From Lachnospiraceae bacterium (lineage in GTDB: Bacteria; Bacillota; Clostridia; Lachnospirales; Lachnospiraceae), in assembly GCA_022483465.1 (NCBI GenBank), contig JAKVNF010000003.1, forward strand, positions 563,501-627,500: a stretch of 64,000 nt of DNA, in the 5' to 3' direction. The notes beneath the pieces were generated by a model that was not told the origin of the DNA, searched no databases, and was given only the letters and a program-made list of their open reading frames with translations. Shown here one piece after another: positions 24,230 through 33,377 of this stretch. Numbering within the stretch: position 1 is the stretch's first letter; the number at the start of each line of letters is the position of its first letter. The translations under genes were made by a program, and so were the position numbers.

Positions 24230-25612
24230 ATGAGAAAAATCCCGGCACTCTGGTGCCTTCTGCTCCTTTTCCCCGCCCTGCTCCTTGCAGGGTGCGCATG
24301 GGAAAAGGCGCCGGCGGCGCCCGTTTCCCTTATGATCTGGCACGTCTACGGCGAGCAGACCGATTCCCCATTAAACCGCATGATTGAGGATTTCAATGAG
24401 ACGGAAGGCGCGGAAAAGGGGATCCGCGTCGAGGTGACCTCCGTGTCCAACACCAACGTGATCCACGATGCCGTGCTTGCCGCCGAGAGCGGCCAGCCGG
24501 GTGCTGGAGATCTGCCGGATCTCTTTGTCTCGTATCCAAAGACCGTGCTTGCCATGCAGGATGCCTCGATCCTCGCGAATTACGAGGACTATCTGTCAGA
24601 GGAGGAGCTCTCCTCCTTCATTCCCTCGTTTCTGGAGGAGGGCTATGTAGACGGAAGGCTTGTCATCCTCCCGGTGGCAAAGTCCACCGAGATCCTCTTT
24701 CTGAACCAGACCGCATACGACGCATTCTCGGAGGAGACGGGTGCCCGGCGCGAAGATCTTGCGACCTGGGAGGGGCTCTTTCGGCAGGCGCAGCAGTACT
24801 ATGCCTGGACCGACGCAAAGACGCCGGACACGCCGCTTGACGGAAAGGCCTTTTTCGTCCACGACTACCACTTCGACTACTTTCAGGTCGGCACAGAATC
24901 GCTCGGGGAGGACTTCTTTGACGGCGATGGCCTTGCCTTTGGCCCCGCCTTCCACGAGGTCTTTGTTCCCTATGCAAGGGCTGCGATCTCCGGCGGGCTG
25001 TGGCTCGGCGACGGATACGCAACAGAGCCCCTCCGCACCGGGGATGCGATCTGCGCGGCGGCCTCCTCCGCAGGCGTTCTCTACTACAGCGACGTCATCA
25101 CAAGCGAGGACAACACCTCGGAGCAGATCACCTTCTCCGCGATGCCCTGTCCCGTCTTTGAGGACGGCAGGAAGCTGGTGATGCAGCGGGGTGCCGGCAT
25201 CTGCCTTGTGAAGTCGGAGAAAGCAAGGGAAGAGGCTGCCGTTGCGTTCCTCTCCTGGCTCACAGACCCCTCCCGAAACGTGGACTTTGTGACAAAGGCC
25301 GGCTACATGCCGGTAAAGACGCAGTCCTTTTCGTACCTCGGCGATGCCATCGGAGACCTCTCGGATCCCAAATACGTGGCCATGTATCAGGCCCTTCTGA
25401 AGACCCAGAAGGACTACAGCTACTACACGACGCCGCAGCTGGATTCGTACCTCACTCTGGAAACCGCATTCGAGAAGAACATCCGCCAGGTGATGCGAAG
25501 TGCCAGAAAGCAGTACATCAGCCAGGGCGCGGATCCCGCGGTGCTGGACCTTCTCGTGGAGGACTCCTATACGTCGTTCCTGTCTGTCATGCAGCGGGGA
25601 ACATCCAACTGA
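24230..25612 (+). CDS. Orphan extracellular solute-binding lipoprotein (ABC family 1 type)
   Basis: 460 residues, ATG after GAGGAGG. The signal peptide ends in the lipobox LLLAGC. The mature part matches family 1 (sugar-type) binding proteins: VSLMIWHVYGEQ, LPDLFVSYPKT, VDGRLVILPVAKSTEILFLN, and a C-terminal FLSWLTDPSRNVDFVTKAGYMPV. No permease or ATPase gene lies nearby. The next gene, 22 bases downstream, is a membrane-tethered LuxR regulator, so the binding protein may present a ligand to a sensor rather than feed a transporter. A transporter elsewhere in the genome is the simpler alternative. Confidence 0.88.
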   Translation: MRKIPALWCLLLLFPALLLAGCAWEKAPAAPVSLMIWHVYGEQTDSPLNRMIEDFNETEGAEKGIRVEVTSVSNTNVIHDAVLAAESGQPGAGDLPDLFVSYPKTVLAMQDASILANYEDYLSEEELSSFIPSFLEEGYVDGRLVILPVAKSTEILFLNQTAYDAFSEETGARREDLATWEGLFRQAQQYYAWTDAKTPDTPLDGKAFFVHDYHFDYFQVGTESLGEDFFDGDGLAFGPAFHEVFVPYARAAISGGLWLGDGYATEPLRTGDAICAAASSAGVLYYSDVITSEDNTSEQITFSAMPCPVFEDGRKLVMQRGAGICLVKSEKAREEAAVAFLSWLTDPSRNVDFVTKAGYMPVKTQSFSYLGDAIGDLSDPKYVAMYQALLKTQKDYSYYTTPQLDSYLTLETAFEKNIRQVMRSARKQYISQGADPAVLDLLVEDSYTSFLSVMQRGTSN

Positions 25613-25634
25613 CAGAAGAAGAAAGGCGGGGCAA

Positions 25635-27194
25635 ATGGAAAATCAGTCTTGTGTTCTGACCCTTACCACTGCAGGCAAAACCATCCGGCAGGGGGTGGCA
25701 ATGCGGAAGAAGCTCCTTTCGTACTGGATTCTCACAGTGCTCCTTGTGTTCGCCCTGTTTCTTGCGGTTCTGTCCCTGACCGGGGTGTTTTCCCACCCCG
25801 CAAGGAGGCTCCATCAGGACCTTGCCGTGAGTCTTGCAGACACCGGATCCGATGTGACCGGGCACTTTGACACCCTTGAGGCAAGAAGTATCCAGCTCTC
25901 GCGCAAAACCTCCGAGGAGCTTGGCAGTGTCCTGGAACCGGGAGAGCGCATCCGGAGTCTGAATGACCGGCAGGAAGCACTCCAGGCGCTGGAAAAGACG
26001 CTGCTCCCTTCGCTCGAATCGATCCTTCGGACCGGGCAGTGCAGCGGCGTCTTTCTGATTCTCGATGCCACCGTCAACACCAAGGCACCCAATGCTTCGC
26101 ACTCGAGAAGCGGCCTGTACCTTCGCTGCCAGGGTCTCTATGCGGCAAATCCGGTGAATCAGAGCATCACCTGCTACCGGGGCTTTGCAAGTGCTGCCCG
26201 CTCCGCGGGAATCGAGCTGCACAACCGCTGGAATCCCGAGTTTGACATCGATTCCCTTCCCGGCTTTTCCGCCCTGATGGGGCAGAACATCTCCTCGCTC
26301 TCCGGGAGCCTCTTCTGGACAAGAGGGCTTACGATCCCGGGCACCTGGGAGAACGTCCTGCTTCTGTGCGTTCCGGTCACCCTGGGAGACGGCACCGTCT
26401 GCGGCCTGTGCGGCATCGAGATCAGTGCGCTGTACTTTCGGCTCTCGTACCCCGCAAAGGAGGGGGAGTTTGGAAACCGCATCACCGCCCTTTGCTTTTC
26501 GGAGGACGGGGCTCTCTCCCTGAAAGGCGGAATGATCGGCAGGCAGGAGGGAAGCGCCGTTGACACGGAGCAGGACCTTGCGGAAGAAAAGGGCCAATAT
26601 TTCAGCACCTTCACCGCGCAGGATGCCGCCTACGCAGGGCTTGAAAAGAGCCTTCCCTTCCGCACGCTGGACGGGAGCACGATGACGCTCGCCGTACTGG
26701 TGCCCCTGGAGGGCTACCGGTACGCGGCGGCAAAAAACACCATCACCTGGGTGGCAGGGTCTGCTGCCATCCTCGCTGCCATGCTCCTTCTTGGCCTTCT
26801 CTTTACGGGAAGGTTTGTGCGCCCGATTGAAAAGCGCCTGCAGACTGCAAAACAGGACGGAGGCACCTGCGGGATCCTGGAGATCGATGCGCTGCTGGAG
26901 GCCATGCAGGCAGGAAACAGCGAGGGGCTCCCGCCAAAGGTCGCGTCCTTCCTGGATGAATTCCGGGACAGGGTAAAGACGCTGACGCCCATGGAGCGGA
27001 CGGTCCTGCAGTACTACATCGACGGATACGGCATTGAGGAGATTGCAGCAAAGGCCTTTATCAGCGTCAACACCGTCAAAAAGCACAACACCAACTTAAA
27101 CCGGAAGCTTGGCGTCTCCACAAGGGAGGAGCTCCGGGTCTACATCGAGATCTTCCGCAGGAGCGGAAGAATCGACGAGATCTCCTATCCCTGA
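25635..27194 (+). CDS. Membrane-tethered LuxR-family regulator with extracytoplasmic sensor
   Basis: 519 residues from ATG 25635; an internal ATG at about 25701 (MRKKLLSYW), directly before the first helix, is an alternative. Membrane helix one is WILTVLLVFALFLAVLSL. An extracytoplasmic region of about 310 residues follows, then helix two (AAILAAMLLLGLLFTG). A linker beginning RFVRPIEKRLQTAK leads to a LuxR helix-turn-helix (LTPMERTVLQYYIDGYGIEE, then FISVNTVKKHNTNLNRKLGV). It has no receiver domain. It is paralogous to 13846-15366 and follows the orphan binding lipoprotein by 22 bases, which suggests that protein may be its ligand-bound partner (inference). Confidence 0.87.
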   Translation: MENQSCVLTLTTAGKTIRQGVAMRKKLLSYWILTVLLVFALFLAVLSLTGVFSHPARRLHQDLAVSLADTGSDVTGHFDTLEARSIQLSRKTSEELGSVLEPGERIRSLNDRQEALQALEKTLLPSLESILRTGQCSGVFLILDATVNTKAPNASHSRSGLYLRCQGLYAANPVNQSITCYRGFASAARSAGIELHNRWNPEFDIDSLPGFSALMGQNISSLSGSLFWTRGLTIPGTWENVLLLCVPVTLGDGTVCGLCGIEISALYFRLSYPAKEGEFGNRITALCFSEDGALSLKGGMIGRQEGSAVDTEQDLAEEKGQYFSTFTAQDAAYAGLEKSLPFRTLDGSTMTLAVLVPLEGYRYAAAKNTITWVAGSAAILAAMLLLGLLFTGRFVRPIEKRLQTAKQDGGTCGILEIDALLEAMQAGNSEGLPPKVASFLDEFRDRVKTLTPMERTVLQYYIDGYGIEEIAAKAFISVNTVKKHNTNLNRKLGVSTREELRVYIEIFRRSGRIDEISYP

Positions 27195-27368
27195 GACGGG
27201 CCTTTCCCCCTACTACCGGGTAGTATTTCCTCTCCTGACGGGAAAGTTACTACCGGGGGCCATTCTGATCCCGCCGCCATCATGATACACAGAAGGAGAA
27301 GCAAACAGAAAGGCAAAAGACAGCGGCCAGGACATGGAAGCTGTCCCAGATGGGGAAAGGAGTCAGAG

Positions 27369-27797
27369 ATGAAAAGAAAGAGCAGTGCGTGGAAAAGGAT
27401 TCTGGTCATGCTTGCGGTACCGGTGATGGGCGCTGCCCTCACCGCCTGCGGTGCAAAGGGGAGCGGAAACGCCGCCGGCACAGAGCAGGTCAAAGAGACG
27501 CCGCAGGAGGATGGAAGCTACCTTCTGTATGAGATAACCGATGATGGCGAGACCTACGACAGGGCGATGCTTGTGAGCATGGATATGGGGTCCTGTGCCT
27601 TGGTTCTGGAGGAGGACGGCACCGGGTGGATGGATATGGATGAGAGGGAAACCCTCACCTGGAAGGACGGCGTGATCACGCTTGACAGCGACAGCACAAA
27701 GTGTCCCTACGAGCTCTCAGAGGACACCATCACCCTGACCGAGGACTCCGGCACCGTCACCACCTTCATGAGGGCCGATGCCCTTCCTGAGGAGTAG
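27369..27797 (+). CDS. Small lipoprotein, probably truncated by an in-frame stop
   Basis: 142 residues from ATG 27369 (AAAGGAG upstream). The signal peptide ends in the lipobox ALTAC. The mature part is small, acidic and beta-like, with the pattern YDRAMLVSMDMGSCALVLEEDGTG read in pieces. After the TAG at 27795 the same frame stays open for 46 more codons, with similar acidic composition and a WNGDWYG ending. This suggests that the original protein was longer. No functional family is recognised beyond cell-surface lipoprotein. Confidence 0.7.
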   Translation: MKRKSSAWKRILVMLAVPVMGAALTACGAKGSGNAAGTEQVKETPQEDGSYLLYEITDDGETYDRAMLVSMDMGSCALVLEEDGTGWMDMDERETLTWKDGVITLDSDSTKCPYELSEDTITLTEDSGTVTTFMRADALPEE

Positions 27798-27938
27798 AGT
27801 GATGCCGCGGCGACCGAAGAAGAAGCGGTCTCCTTCCTCCCGGAGGAGATAGAAGGCGCCTCGGATCTGTACGAGGAGACCGCTTCCGAGAAAGAGACGG
27901 ATTTTCAGCGCTGCTGGAACGGTGACTGGTACGGCTGA
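27798..27938 (+). pseudogene. Remnant of the 3' part of the preceding lipoprotein gene
   Basis: In the same frame as 27369-27797, directly after its TAG, the sequence reads SDAAATEEEAVSFLPEE and continues to RCWNGDWYG, then TGA at 27936. WxGDWYG followed by Trp is a motif I associate with Clostridial surface lipoproteins. Here the next codon is a stop, and the frame beyond it loses that character. The region up to the next gene start (28030) holds nothing else that I can identify. Confidence 0.5.
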
Positions 27939-28029
27939 GGCGGCTCGTTCTCTGCCCCCGGCGAAGTGCCGGATGAGGAGATGGAAAAACAGAAAGCCGC
28001 AGACGCAGGGACCCAGAGAGGAGGTTTGT

Positions 28030-29718
28030 ATGAAGAGAGCCATTGCTGTTCTCATCGCCTGCATGATGAGCACTGCCCTTTCGGCCTGCGCCGGAGCGCC
28101 AAAGGAGGCAGCGGAGGCTGTCACGGATCATCAGAACACAGAGGAGACCAAAGCCTCCGGCACAGAGTCTTCTGCGGAGGCCAAAGCGCCGGCAGAAGCG
28201 CCGGCAGAGGAAACTCTTTTGAAAGCGACAGAGGCCTTCCCTGTCGACAAAAAGAAGGAAGCAAAAGAAAAAGCCTCCCTCCCGGAACTGGAAGTTACGC
28301 GCCACGTCGTTACGCTTGACAATCTGGGAGACACCGCATTTGAGGGGACGTATTCCGAGGCAGTCCTTACGGATGCGTGTGAAAAAATCTATCCTGCGCT
28401 CTCGGAATCCATCCGATTCGCCTGTGTGAGCGCTGCGGCAGAAGTGGAGCTTGCCCTTGCTACGACCGCGCAGGACATCGAGGAATACGGATATGACGGC
28501 GGTGCGTACGCGTACAACACATCGCTCTCCATCACAAGAGCGGACCGTAGGATCATGAGCCTGTGTTTTACCTGCCAGTCCTTTTTTGGAGGGTTCCACC
28601 CGAGTCATCTCTATTTCCCCTGCAATTTCGATGCCGCAACCGGGGAGGAGATCCGCGCAGGCACTGTCATCAGGGACATGGACGGCTTCCTTGAGGCACT
28701 CGGGGAAGTGCTTTGGGAGGAAGGAAGCTTTGCGGACATGAGCCAAAAGGAGCTCTCGGATTCCATCCGGCAGAACATCGACGCGCAGACCCTGCTCTAC
28801 GGCCTTGGGGAAGATGCCTTCCTCGTGTACCTCGACGATTACGCGCCTGGGTCTTATGCGCAGGGCCTCCATATCGCAGAGCTCCCCTTTTCGGAGTACG
28901 GAGATCTCTTCAACACGGCGTACACAGAAGCGGATCCGGACATGGACCTTTCTTCCCAGATCCAATATCTGCCTGACATGGAAGAGCCGCACGACATCAG
29001 CGAATATCTCACCGAGGGATACGGCTACCGTGAGACGGACGATGAAATCTTCGTGGTGGAGAACCCGGGCTGGAAGCGGTATGTGAGTGACAGCGCCTGG
29101 CCCACCGGGTATCAGCCGCCGCTCACGAAGATCTCAGAGGAGAGCTGTTTTGCAGAGGACTGGTATTCCGGGTACGGCATGACAGTCCCGACGCTCTCCA
29201 GGTACGCAGACGGGTACACCTACATTCCCCTGGACAGTCCCGCAACGTCAATCCGGCTCGTCGATGATGCGGGAAATGGAAAGATTTTTGACTTCTCGCA
29301 GTTTGTCACCCCGAAGGATGCGGACTGGAGCAACCCGTTTTCGGACTATACGGAGGAATCCATCCTCTATGCCCTCGAGGATCAGGGGGTCCTCTACGTG
29401 AGCATCGGACACAGAACCTACGCAAACGCCGCGCCCTCAACGGGATTCCTGCTTGCCGTGGACATGGAGGACGGGAGTGTCCTGTGGATGAGCGATCCCC
29501 AGGTCGCAAACGCGCAGTCCTTTGTCAGGATCTACGACAGCATCGTCTGCGGCTACGGCTTTTCCGCTGAGGATGACTACATCTACATCCTCGACATCGG
29601 CGATGGGCACACCGCAGGCAGGATCCGCGTGAAGACCGCCCCCAAGCTCTTCACGCTCCTTGGCAGCTATCTCTACGTTGCCTGCTATGATACGGGATAT
29701 GTGTACCGGTACCAGTAA
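28030..29718 (+). CDS. Lipoprotein with RsiV/DUF3298-like region
   Basis: 562 residues from ATG 28030, behind GAGAGGAGG. The lipobox is LSAC. A low-complexity Ala/Glu/Lys linker (about residues 20-80) precedes a region with the feel of DUF4163/DUF3298. That region includes SLCFTCQSFFGGFHPSHLY, then FDAATGEEIRAGTVIRDM, then FLVYLDDYAPGSYAQGLHIAEL. Such domains occur in the anti-sigma factor RsiV and in stand-alone surface proteins. The C-terminal half (YADGYTYIPLDSPATSIRLV onward) looks like beta-propeller repeats. The lipoprotein at 34654 has a similar first domain. Function is unknown. Confidence 0.8.
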   Translation: MKRAIAVLIACMMSTALSACAGAPKEAAEAVTDHQNTEETKASGTESSAEAKAPAEAPAEETLLKATEAFPVDKKKEAKEKASLPELEVTRHVVTLDNLGDTAFEGTYSEAVLTDACEKIYPALSESIRFACVSAAAEVELALATTAQDIEEYGYDGGAYAYNTSLSITRADRRIMSLCFTCQSFFGGFHPSHLYFPCNFDAATGEEIRAGTVIRDMDGFLEALGEVLWEEGSFADMSQKELSDSIRQNIDAQTLLYGLGEDAFLVYLDDYAPGSYAQGLHIAELPFSEYGDLFNTAYTEADPDMDLSSQIQYLPDMEEPHDISEYLTEGYGYRETDDEIFVVENPGWKRYVSDSAWPTGYQPPLTKISEESCFAEDWYSGYGMTVPTLSRYADGYTYIPLDSPATSIRLVDDAGNGKIFDFSQFVTPKDADWSNPFSDYTEESILYALEDQGVLYVSIGHRTYANAAPSTGFLLAVDMEDGSVLWMSDPQVANAQSFVRIYDSIVCGYGFSAEDDYIYILDIGDGHTAGRIRVKTAPKLFTLLGSYLYVACYDTGYVYRYQ

Positions 29719-29768
29719 CAACGTTTTCAAATATACAGCGAACCACCACAATTCAGGAGGAGGAAGTT

Positions 29769-30620
29769 ATGGGACTGTTTGACAAGAAATACTGCGATGT
29801 GTGCGGAGAGAAGATCGGGCTCCTTGGAAACCGGAAGCTCGAGGACGGGAACCTGTGCAAGAGCTGTGCATCGAAGCTCTCACCCTGGTTCTCGGAACGC
29901 AGAAAGAGCACGGTGGAGGAGATCAAAGAGCAGCTCGCCTACCGGGAGGAAAACCAGGAGAAAGTTGCGGCGTTCCATGCAACCCGCACCCTTGGGAGTG
30001 ACACAAAAGTGATCCTGGATGAGGATGCCGGCACCTTCATGGTGGCACGGAGCAGAAATATCAGGGAGGAGAATCCGGATGTGCTCTCCTTCTCGGATGT
30101 GACAGGGTGCAATCTCGACATCGATGAGGACAGGACGGAGATCCAGTACCGGGACAAAGAGGGAAAACGCCAGAGCTTCAACCCGAGGCGCTATGCCTAC
30201 GCCTATGACTTCTACATCACCATCCACGTGAACAACCCATATTTCAATGAAATCCGCTTCCAGCTGAACAGCTCCCGCGTTGACAACAACGAGCAGACGC
30301 TCCTCGACTCCCCGCAGGCGATGCCGGGGCATAGAGGCGCGGTTCCCGCAGGAAGGCCGGGCCCCATGCGGCCGCAGATGATGGGTGGAAGGGATCTCAC
30401 CTCCAACCGGGAGGAAGTGCGCTCGAGCGTCGAGTACCGGCAGTATGAGGAGATGGGGCAGGAGATCCGGGACGCCCTCCTCCAGGTAAGGCAGAATGCG
30501 CGGGACTCTGCCGCTGCGGCCGCCGCACCAAAGAGCGCCGTGACCTGCCCGTACTGCGGTGCGACCACCGTGCCGGATGCTTCCGGAAGGTGCGAGTACT
30601 GCGGCGGCGCGATCGGATAA
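29769..30620 (+). CDS. DUF4428 zinc-ribbon protein
   Basis: 283 residues, ATG after GGAGGAGG. The N-terminal treble-clef-like zinc finger (KKYCDVCGEKIG, then NLCKSCASKL) is characteristic of DUF4428. A central beta-rich domain follows (TKVILDEDAGTFMVARSR and following), and then a C-terminal zinc ribbon (TCPYCGATTVP, CEYCGG). It is probably cytoplasmic. It opens a four-gene run with the SPFH, zinc-ribbon and TPM genes (gaps of 58, 53 and 19 bases), each with its own strong ribosome-binding site. It likely works with the SPFH protein at the membrane (inference from linkage). Confidence 0.88.
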   Translation: MGLFDKKYCDVCGEKIGLLGNRKLEDGNLCKSCASKLSPWFSERRKSTVEEIKEQLAYREENQEKVAAFHATRTLGSDTKVILDEDAGTFMVARSRNIREENPDVLSFSDVTGCNLDIDEDRTEIQYRDKEGKRQSFNPRRYAYAYDFYITIHVNNPYFNEIRFQLNSSRVDNNEQTLLDSPQAMPGHRGAVPAGRPGPMRPQMMGGRDLTSNREEVRSSVEYRQYEEMGQEIRDALLQVRQNARDSAAAAAAPKSAVTCPYCGATTVPDASGRCEYCGGAIG

Positions 30621-30678
30621 CAGGGATCCCCAAAAGAGAGGATCCTGCAGCAGACAGGTATAAAGGAGGAGACAGGTT

Positions 30679-31956
30679 ATGGGACTGATCAAGGCAGCAC
30701 TCGGCGCAGCAGGCGGCGTACTGGCAGATCAATGGAAGGAGTATTTCTACTGCGAGGCACTCCCCGCAGACACCCTGGCGGTCAAGGGGAAAAAGCGCAG
30801 TTCGGGGCGCTCTTCCAACACCCGGGGGAGTGAGAACATCATCTCAAACGGATCCGTGATCGCGGTGGCGGACGGACAGTGCATGCTCATCGTGGACCAG
30901 GGAAAGGTCGCAGAGATATGCGCAGAGCCTGGAGAATTCACCTACGATTCCTCCACAGAGCCCTCCGTGTTCACGGGAGAGCTCGGGGATTCCGTAAAGG
31001 CCGTCTTCGGTGAGATCGGAAAGCGGTTCACCTTCGGCGGAGAGGCGCCGAAGGACCAGCGCGTCTACTACTTCAACATCAAGGAGATCATCGGAAACAA
31101 GTACGGGACCGCATCCCCTGTTCCGTTCCGTGTGGTGGATCAGCGGGCGGGAATCGACATCGACATCAGCATCCGGTGCTTCGGGGAGTACAGCTACCGG
31201 GTGACCGACCCGATTCTGTTCTACACAAACGTGTGCGGGAACGTGGAGCGGGACTACAAGAGGGACCTCATCGACAGCCAGTTAAAGACAGAGCTCCTTA
31301 CCGCCCTGCAGCCCGCCTTTGCAAGGATCTCCGAGCAGGGCATCCGCTATTCGGCGCTTCCCGGCCATACGGAGGAGATCGCAGAAGCGCTCAACGACAT
31401 CCTGAGCAAGAAGTGGAAGAACCTTCGAGGCATCGAGATCGTCTCGTTCGGCGTCTCCTCCGTGAAGGCAAGCGAAGAAGACGAGCAGATGATCAAGGAC
31501 CTTCAGAAGAATGCGGCCTACACGAATCCGAACCTTGCGGCGGCAACGCTGGTCGGTGCCCAGGCCGATGCGATGAAGGCGGCAGCCGCAAACAGGGGCG
31601 GTGCGATGACGGGATTCATGGGCATGAACATGGCCATGAACGCGGGCGGCGTAAACGCACAGAACCTCTACGCGATGGGAGCGCAGGCGCAGCAGCAGGC
31701 GCCTCAGAGGAGCTGGAACCAGGCCCCCGCTCCCTCACAGCAGACACAGGGCAGCAGCGCCCAGGGCTGGACCTGTCCCACCTGCGGTGCCCTGAACCAG
31801 GGAAAGTTCTGCATGGAGTGCGGAACGAAGAAGCCCGCCGGCGCGCCCCTCTATAAGTGCGACAAGTGCGGCTGGATGCCGCCGGATCCGACCCATCCGC
31901 CGAAGTTCTGCCCCCAGTGCGGGGATCCCTTCAACGACGGGGATATCCAGGGCTGA
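30679..31956 (+). CDS. SPFH domain protein with C-terminal zinc ribbons (YdjI-like)
   Basis: 425 residues, ATG after AAAGGAGGAGA. The N-terminal SPFH/band-7 region covers about residues 30-290, including NGSVIAVADGQCMLIVDQGK, VYYFNIKEIIGNKYGTASPV and ITIRCFGEYSYR-like IDISIRCFGEYSYRV. An Ala/Met/Gln-rich linker follows. Two zinc ribbons end the protein (CPTCGALNQGKFCMECG and CDKCGWMPP...CPQCG). B. subtilis YdjI has a similar SPFH architecture and lies with ydjG and ydjH in a membrane-stress operon. The same partners occur here, which supports a membrane-microdomain or envelope-stress role. No pspA gene is present in this window. Confidence 0.88.
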   Translation: MGLIKAALGAAGGVLADQWKEYFYCEALPADTLAVKGKKRSSGRSSNTRGSENIISNGSVIAVADGQCMLIVDQGKVAEICAEPGEFTYDSSTEPSVFTGELGDSVKAVFGEIGKRFTFGGEAPKDQRVYYFNIKEIIGNKYGTASPVPFRVVDQRAGIDIDISIRCFGEYSYRVTDPILFYTNVCGNVERDYKRDLIDSQLKTELLTALQPAFARISEQGIRYSALPGHTEEIAEALNDILSKKWKNLRGIEIVSFGVSSVKASEEDEQMIKDLQKNAAYTNPNLAAATLVGAQADAMKAAAANRGGAMTGFMGMNMAMNAGGVNAQNLYAMGAQAQQQAPQRSWNQAPAPSQQTQGSSAQGWTCPTCGALNQGKFCMECGTKKPAGAPLYKCDKCGWMPPDPTHPPKFCPQCGDPFNDGDIQG

Positions 31957-32009
31957 GGCAGCAGACCGCAGAACATCCGGAAACCCCGGAAGAAGGAGGT
32001 TCCGTACCG

Positions 32010-33134
32010 ATGGCAGAACAGGTTCTGGAATACAAGTGTCCCGCCTGTACGGGGCCTCTTCATTTTGACAGTGAGAGCGGAAAGCTTACATGCGACTACT
32101 GCGGCTCCTCCTACACGGTGGAGGAGATTGAAGCGCGCTATGGCAAAAAGCAGGAGGAGGCAGAGAACGCTTTTTCGAAGGCAGCAAAGGAGCCCTCCTG
32201 GGATACCTCCTCCCTGCAGGAGGACTGGGGTGAGGACGGTGCGAAGATGAAAATGTACACCTGTCCCTCCTGCGGCGCGCAGATCCTCTGCGAAGAGACC
32301 ACCGCCGCCACAAGCTGTCCCTACTGCGGCAATAACACCATCGTGCCGGGGCAGTTCGAAGGCATCCTGAAGCCGGACTTTGTCCTGCCCTTTCAGCTGG
32401 ATAAGGATGCCGCCATCGCGGCCTTAAAGCGCCACTGCAGGAGAAAGTTTCTGCTCCCCCGCAGCTTCACTGCGGAAAACCACCTGGAGGAGATCAAAGG
32501 CATCTACGTGCCGTTCTGGCTCTTTGATGCCGACGCGGATGCGGACTGCTATTACCACGCGACCCGCTCCCATTCCCACACGGAAGGGGACTACCGCGTG
32601 ACGGTCACGGAGCACTTTGACGTGCGGCGAAGCGGCAGCATGCAGTTCTCGCACATCCCGCCCGACGGCTCCAAAAAGATGCCCGATGACTACATGGATT
32701 CCATCGAGCCCTTTGACTATGGGGCGTTAAAGCCCTTCTCCATCGCCTATCTTCCTGGATACCTCGCGGACAAGTACGATGTCAGCGCAGATGCCTGCAT
32801 GGCAAGGGTGGATACCCGCATGAAAAACGCTGCTGCGGAGAGGCTGCGGCGCGAGGTCACAGGATACGAGACGGTCGCCTCCGCGGGGGCTGACATCCGC
32901 CTGCGGCACAAAGAGGTGCACTACACCCTCCTTCCCGTCTGGACGCTCCGCACGAAGTGGCAGAATGAGGACTACCTCTTCATGATGAACGGGGAGACGG
33001 GAAAGATGGTGGGAAATCTTCCCGTCTCCATGGCAAAGGCAGGTGCGCTCTTTGCCGTCCTTGCCGCCGCTCTGTGTGCCCTGTTTTTAAAGACGGGACT
33101 TGGGCAGTTCCTGGCGAAGATCTTCTTTGCCTGA
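32010..33134 (+). CDS. TFIIB-type zinc-ribbon membrane protein (YdjG-like)
   Basis: 374 residues from ATG 32010 (AAGGAGG upstream). It starts with a zinc ribbon (YKCPACTGPLHFD, then LTCDYCGSSY) and has a second one about 50 residues later (YTCPSCGAQILC, then CPYCGNN). A central beta-rich domain follows (IKGIYVPFWLFDADADADCY, YATR-type repeats). It ends with a single membrane helix (AGALFAVLAAALCALFL) near the C terminus. The architecture resembles B. subtilis YdjG. It sits between the SPFH and TPM genes in one transcript. Expected location: inner face of the membrane, anchored at the C terminus. Confidence 0.85.
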   Translation: MAEQVLEYKCPACTGPLHFDSESGKLTCDYCGSSYTVEEIEARYGKKQEEAENAFSKAAKEPSWDTSSLQEDWGEDGAKMKMYTCPSCGAQILCEETTAATSCPYCGNNTIVPGQFEGILKPDFVLPFQLDKDAAIAALKRHCRRKFLLPRSFTAENHLEEIKGIYVPFWLFDADADADCYYHATRSHSHTEGDYRVTVTEHFDVRRSGSMQFSHIPPDGSKKMPDDYMDSIEPFDYGALKPFSIAYLPGYLADKYDVSADACMARVDTRMKNAAAERLRREVTGYETVASAGADIRLRHKEVHYTLLPVWTLRTKWQNEDYLFMMNGETGKMVGNLPVSMAKAGALFAVLAAALCALFLKTGLGQFLAKIFFA

Positions 33135-33377
33135 GTAAGAGGAGGACGACGCCATGAGAAAGGGCATTCATTTCCTGGTTTTGCTGGCCGCGGCTCTGCT
33201 TTTGTTCTCCCTCCCGGTAAGGGCGTCGGATTTTGAGGACGACAGGCTGGACTTTGTCACCGACGAGGCGGGACTTCTTACGGACGAGGAGTGGACAGCG
33301 CTGGAGACGCGGGCAGAGGAGCTCTCCACGGAGTATGCCTGCGGCATCTACGTCATCACGGTGGATGATTTTCGAAA

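Noticed and set aside
24230..25612. A complete ABC sugar importer
   Set aside because: Only the binding protein is present; no permease or ATPase gene lies within reach on either side.
27936..27938. TGA read as Trp or selenocysteine (at 27936 and at 13620)
   Set aside because: TGA is the normal stop of many genes here (for example rseP, uppS, tasA-like). No SECIS-like structure was apparent, and both genes carry other lesions.
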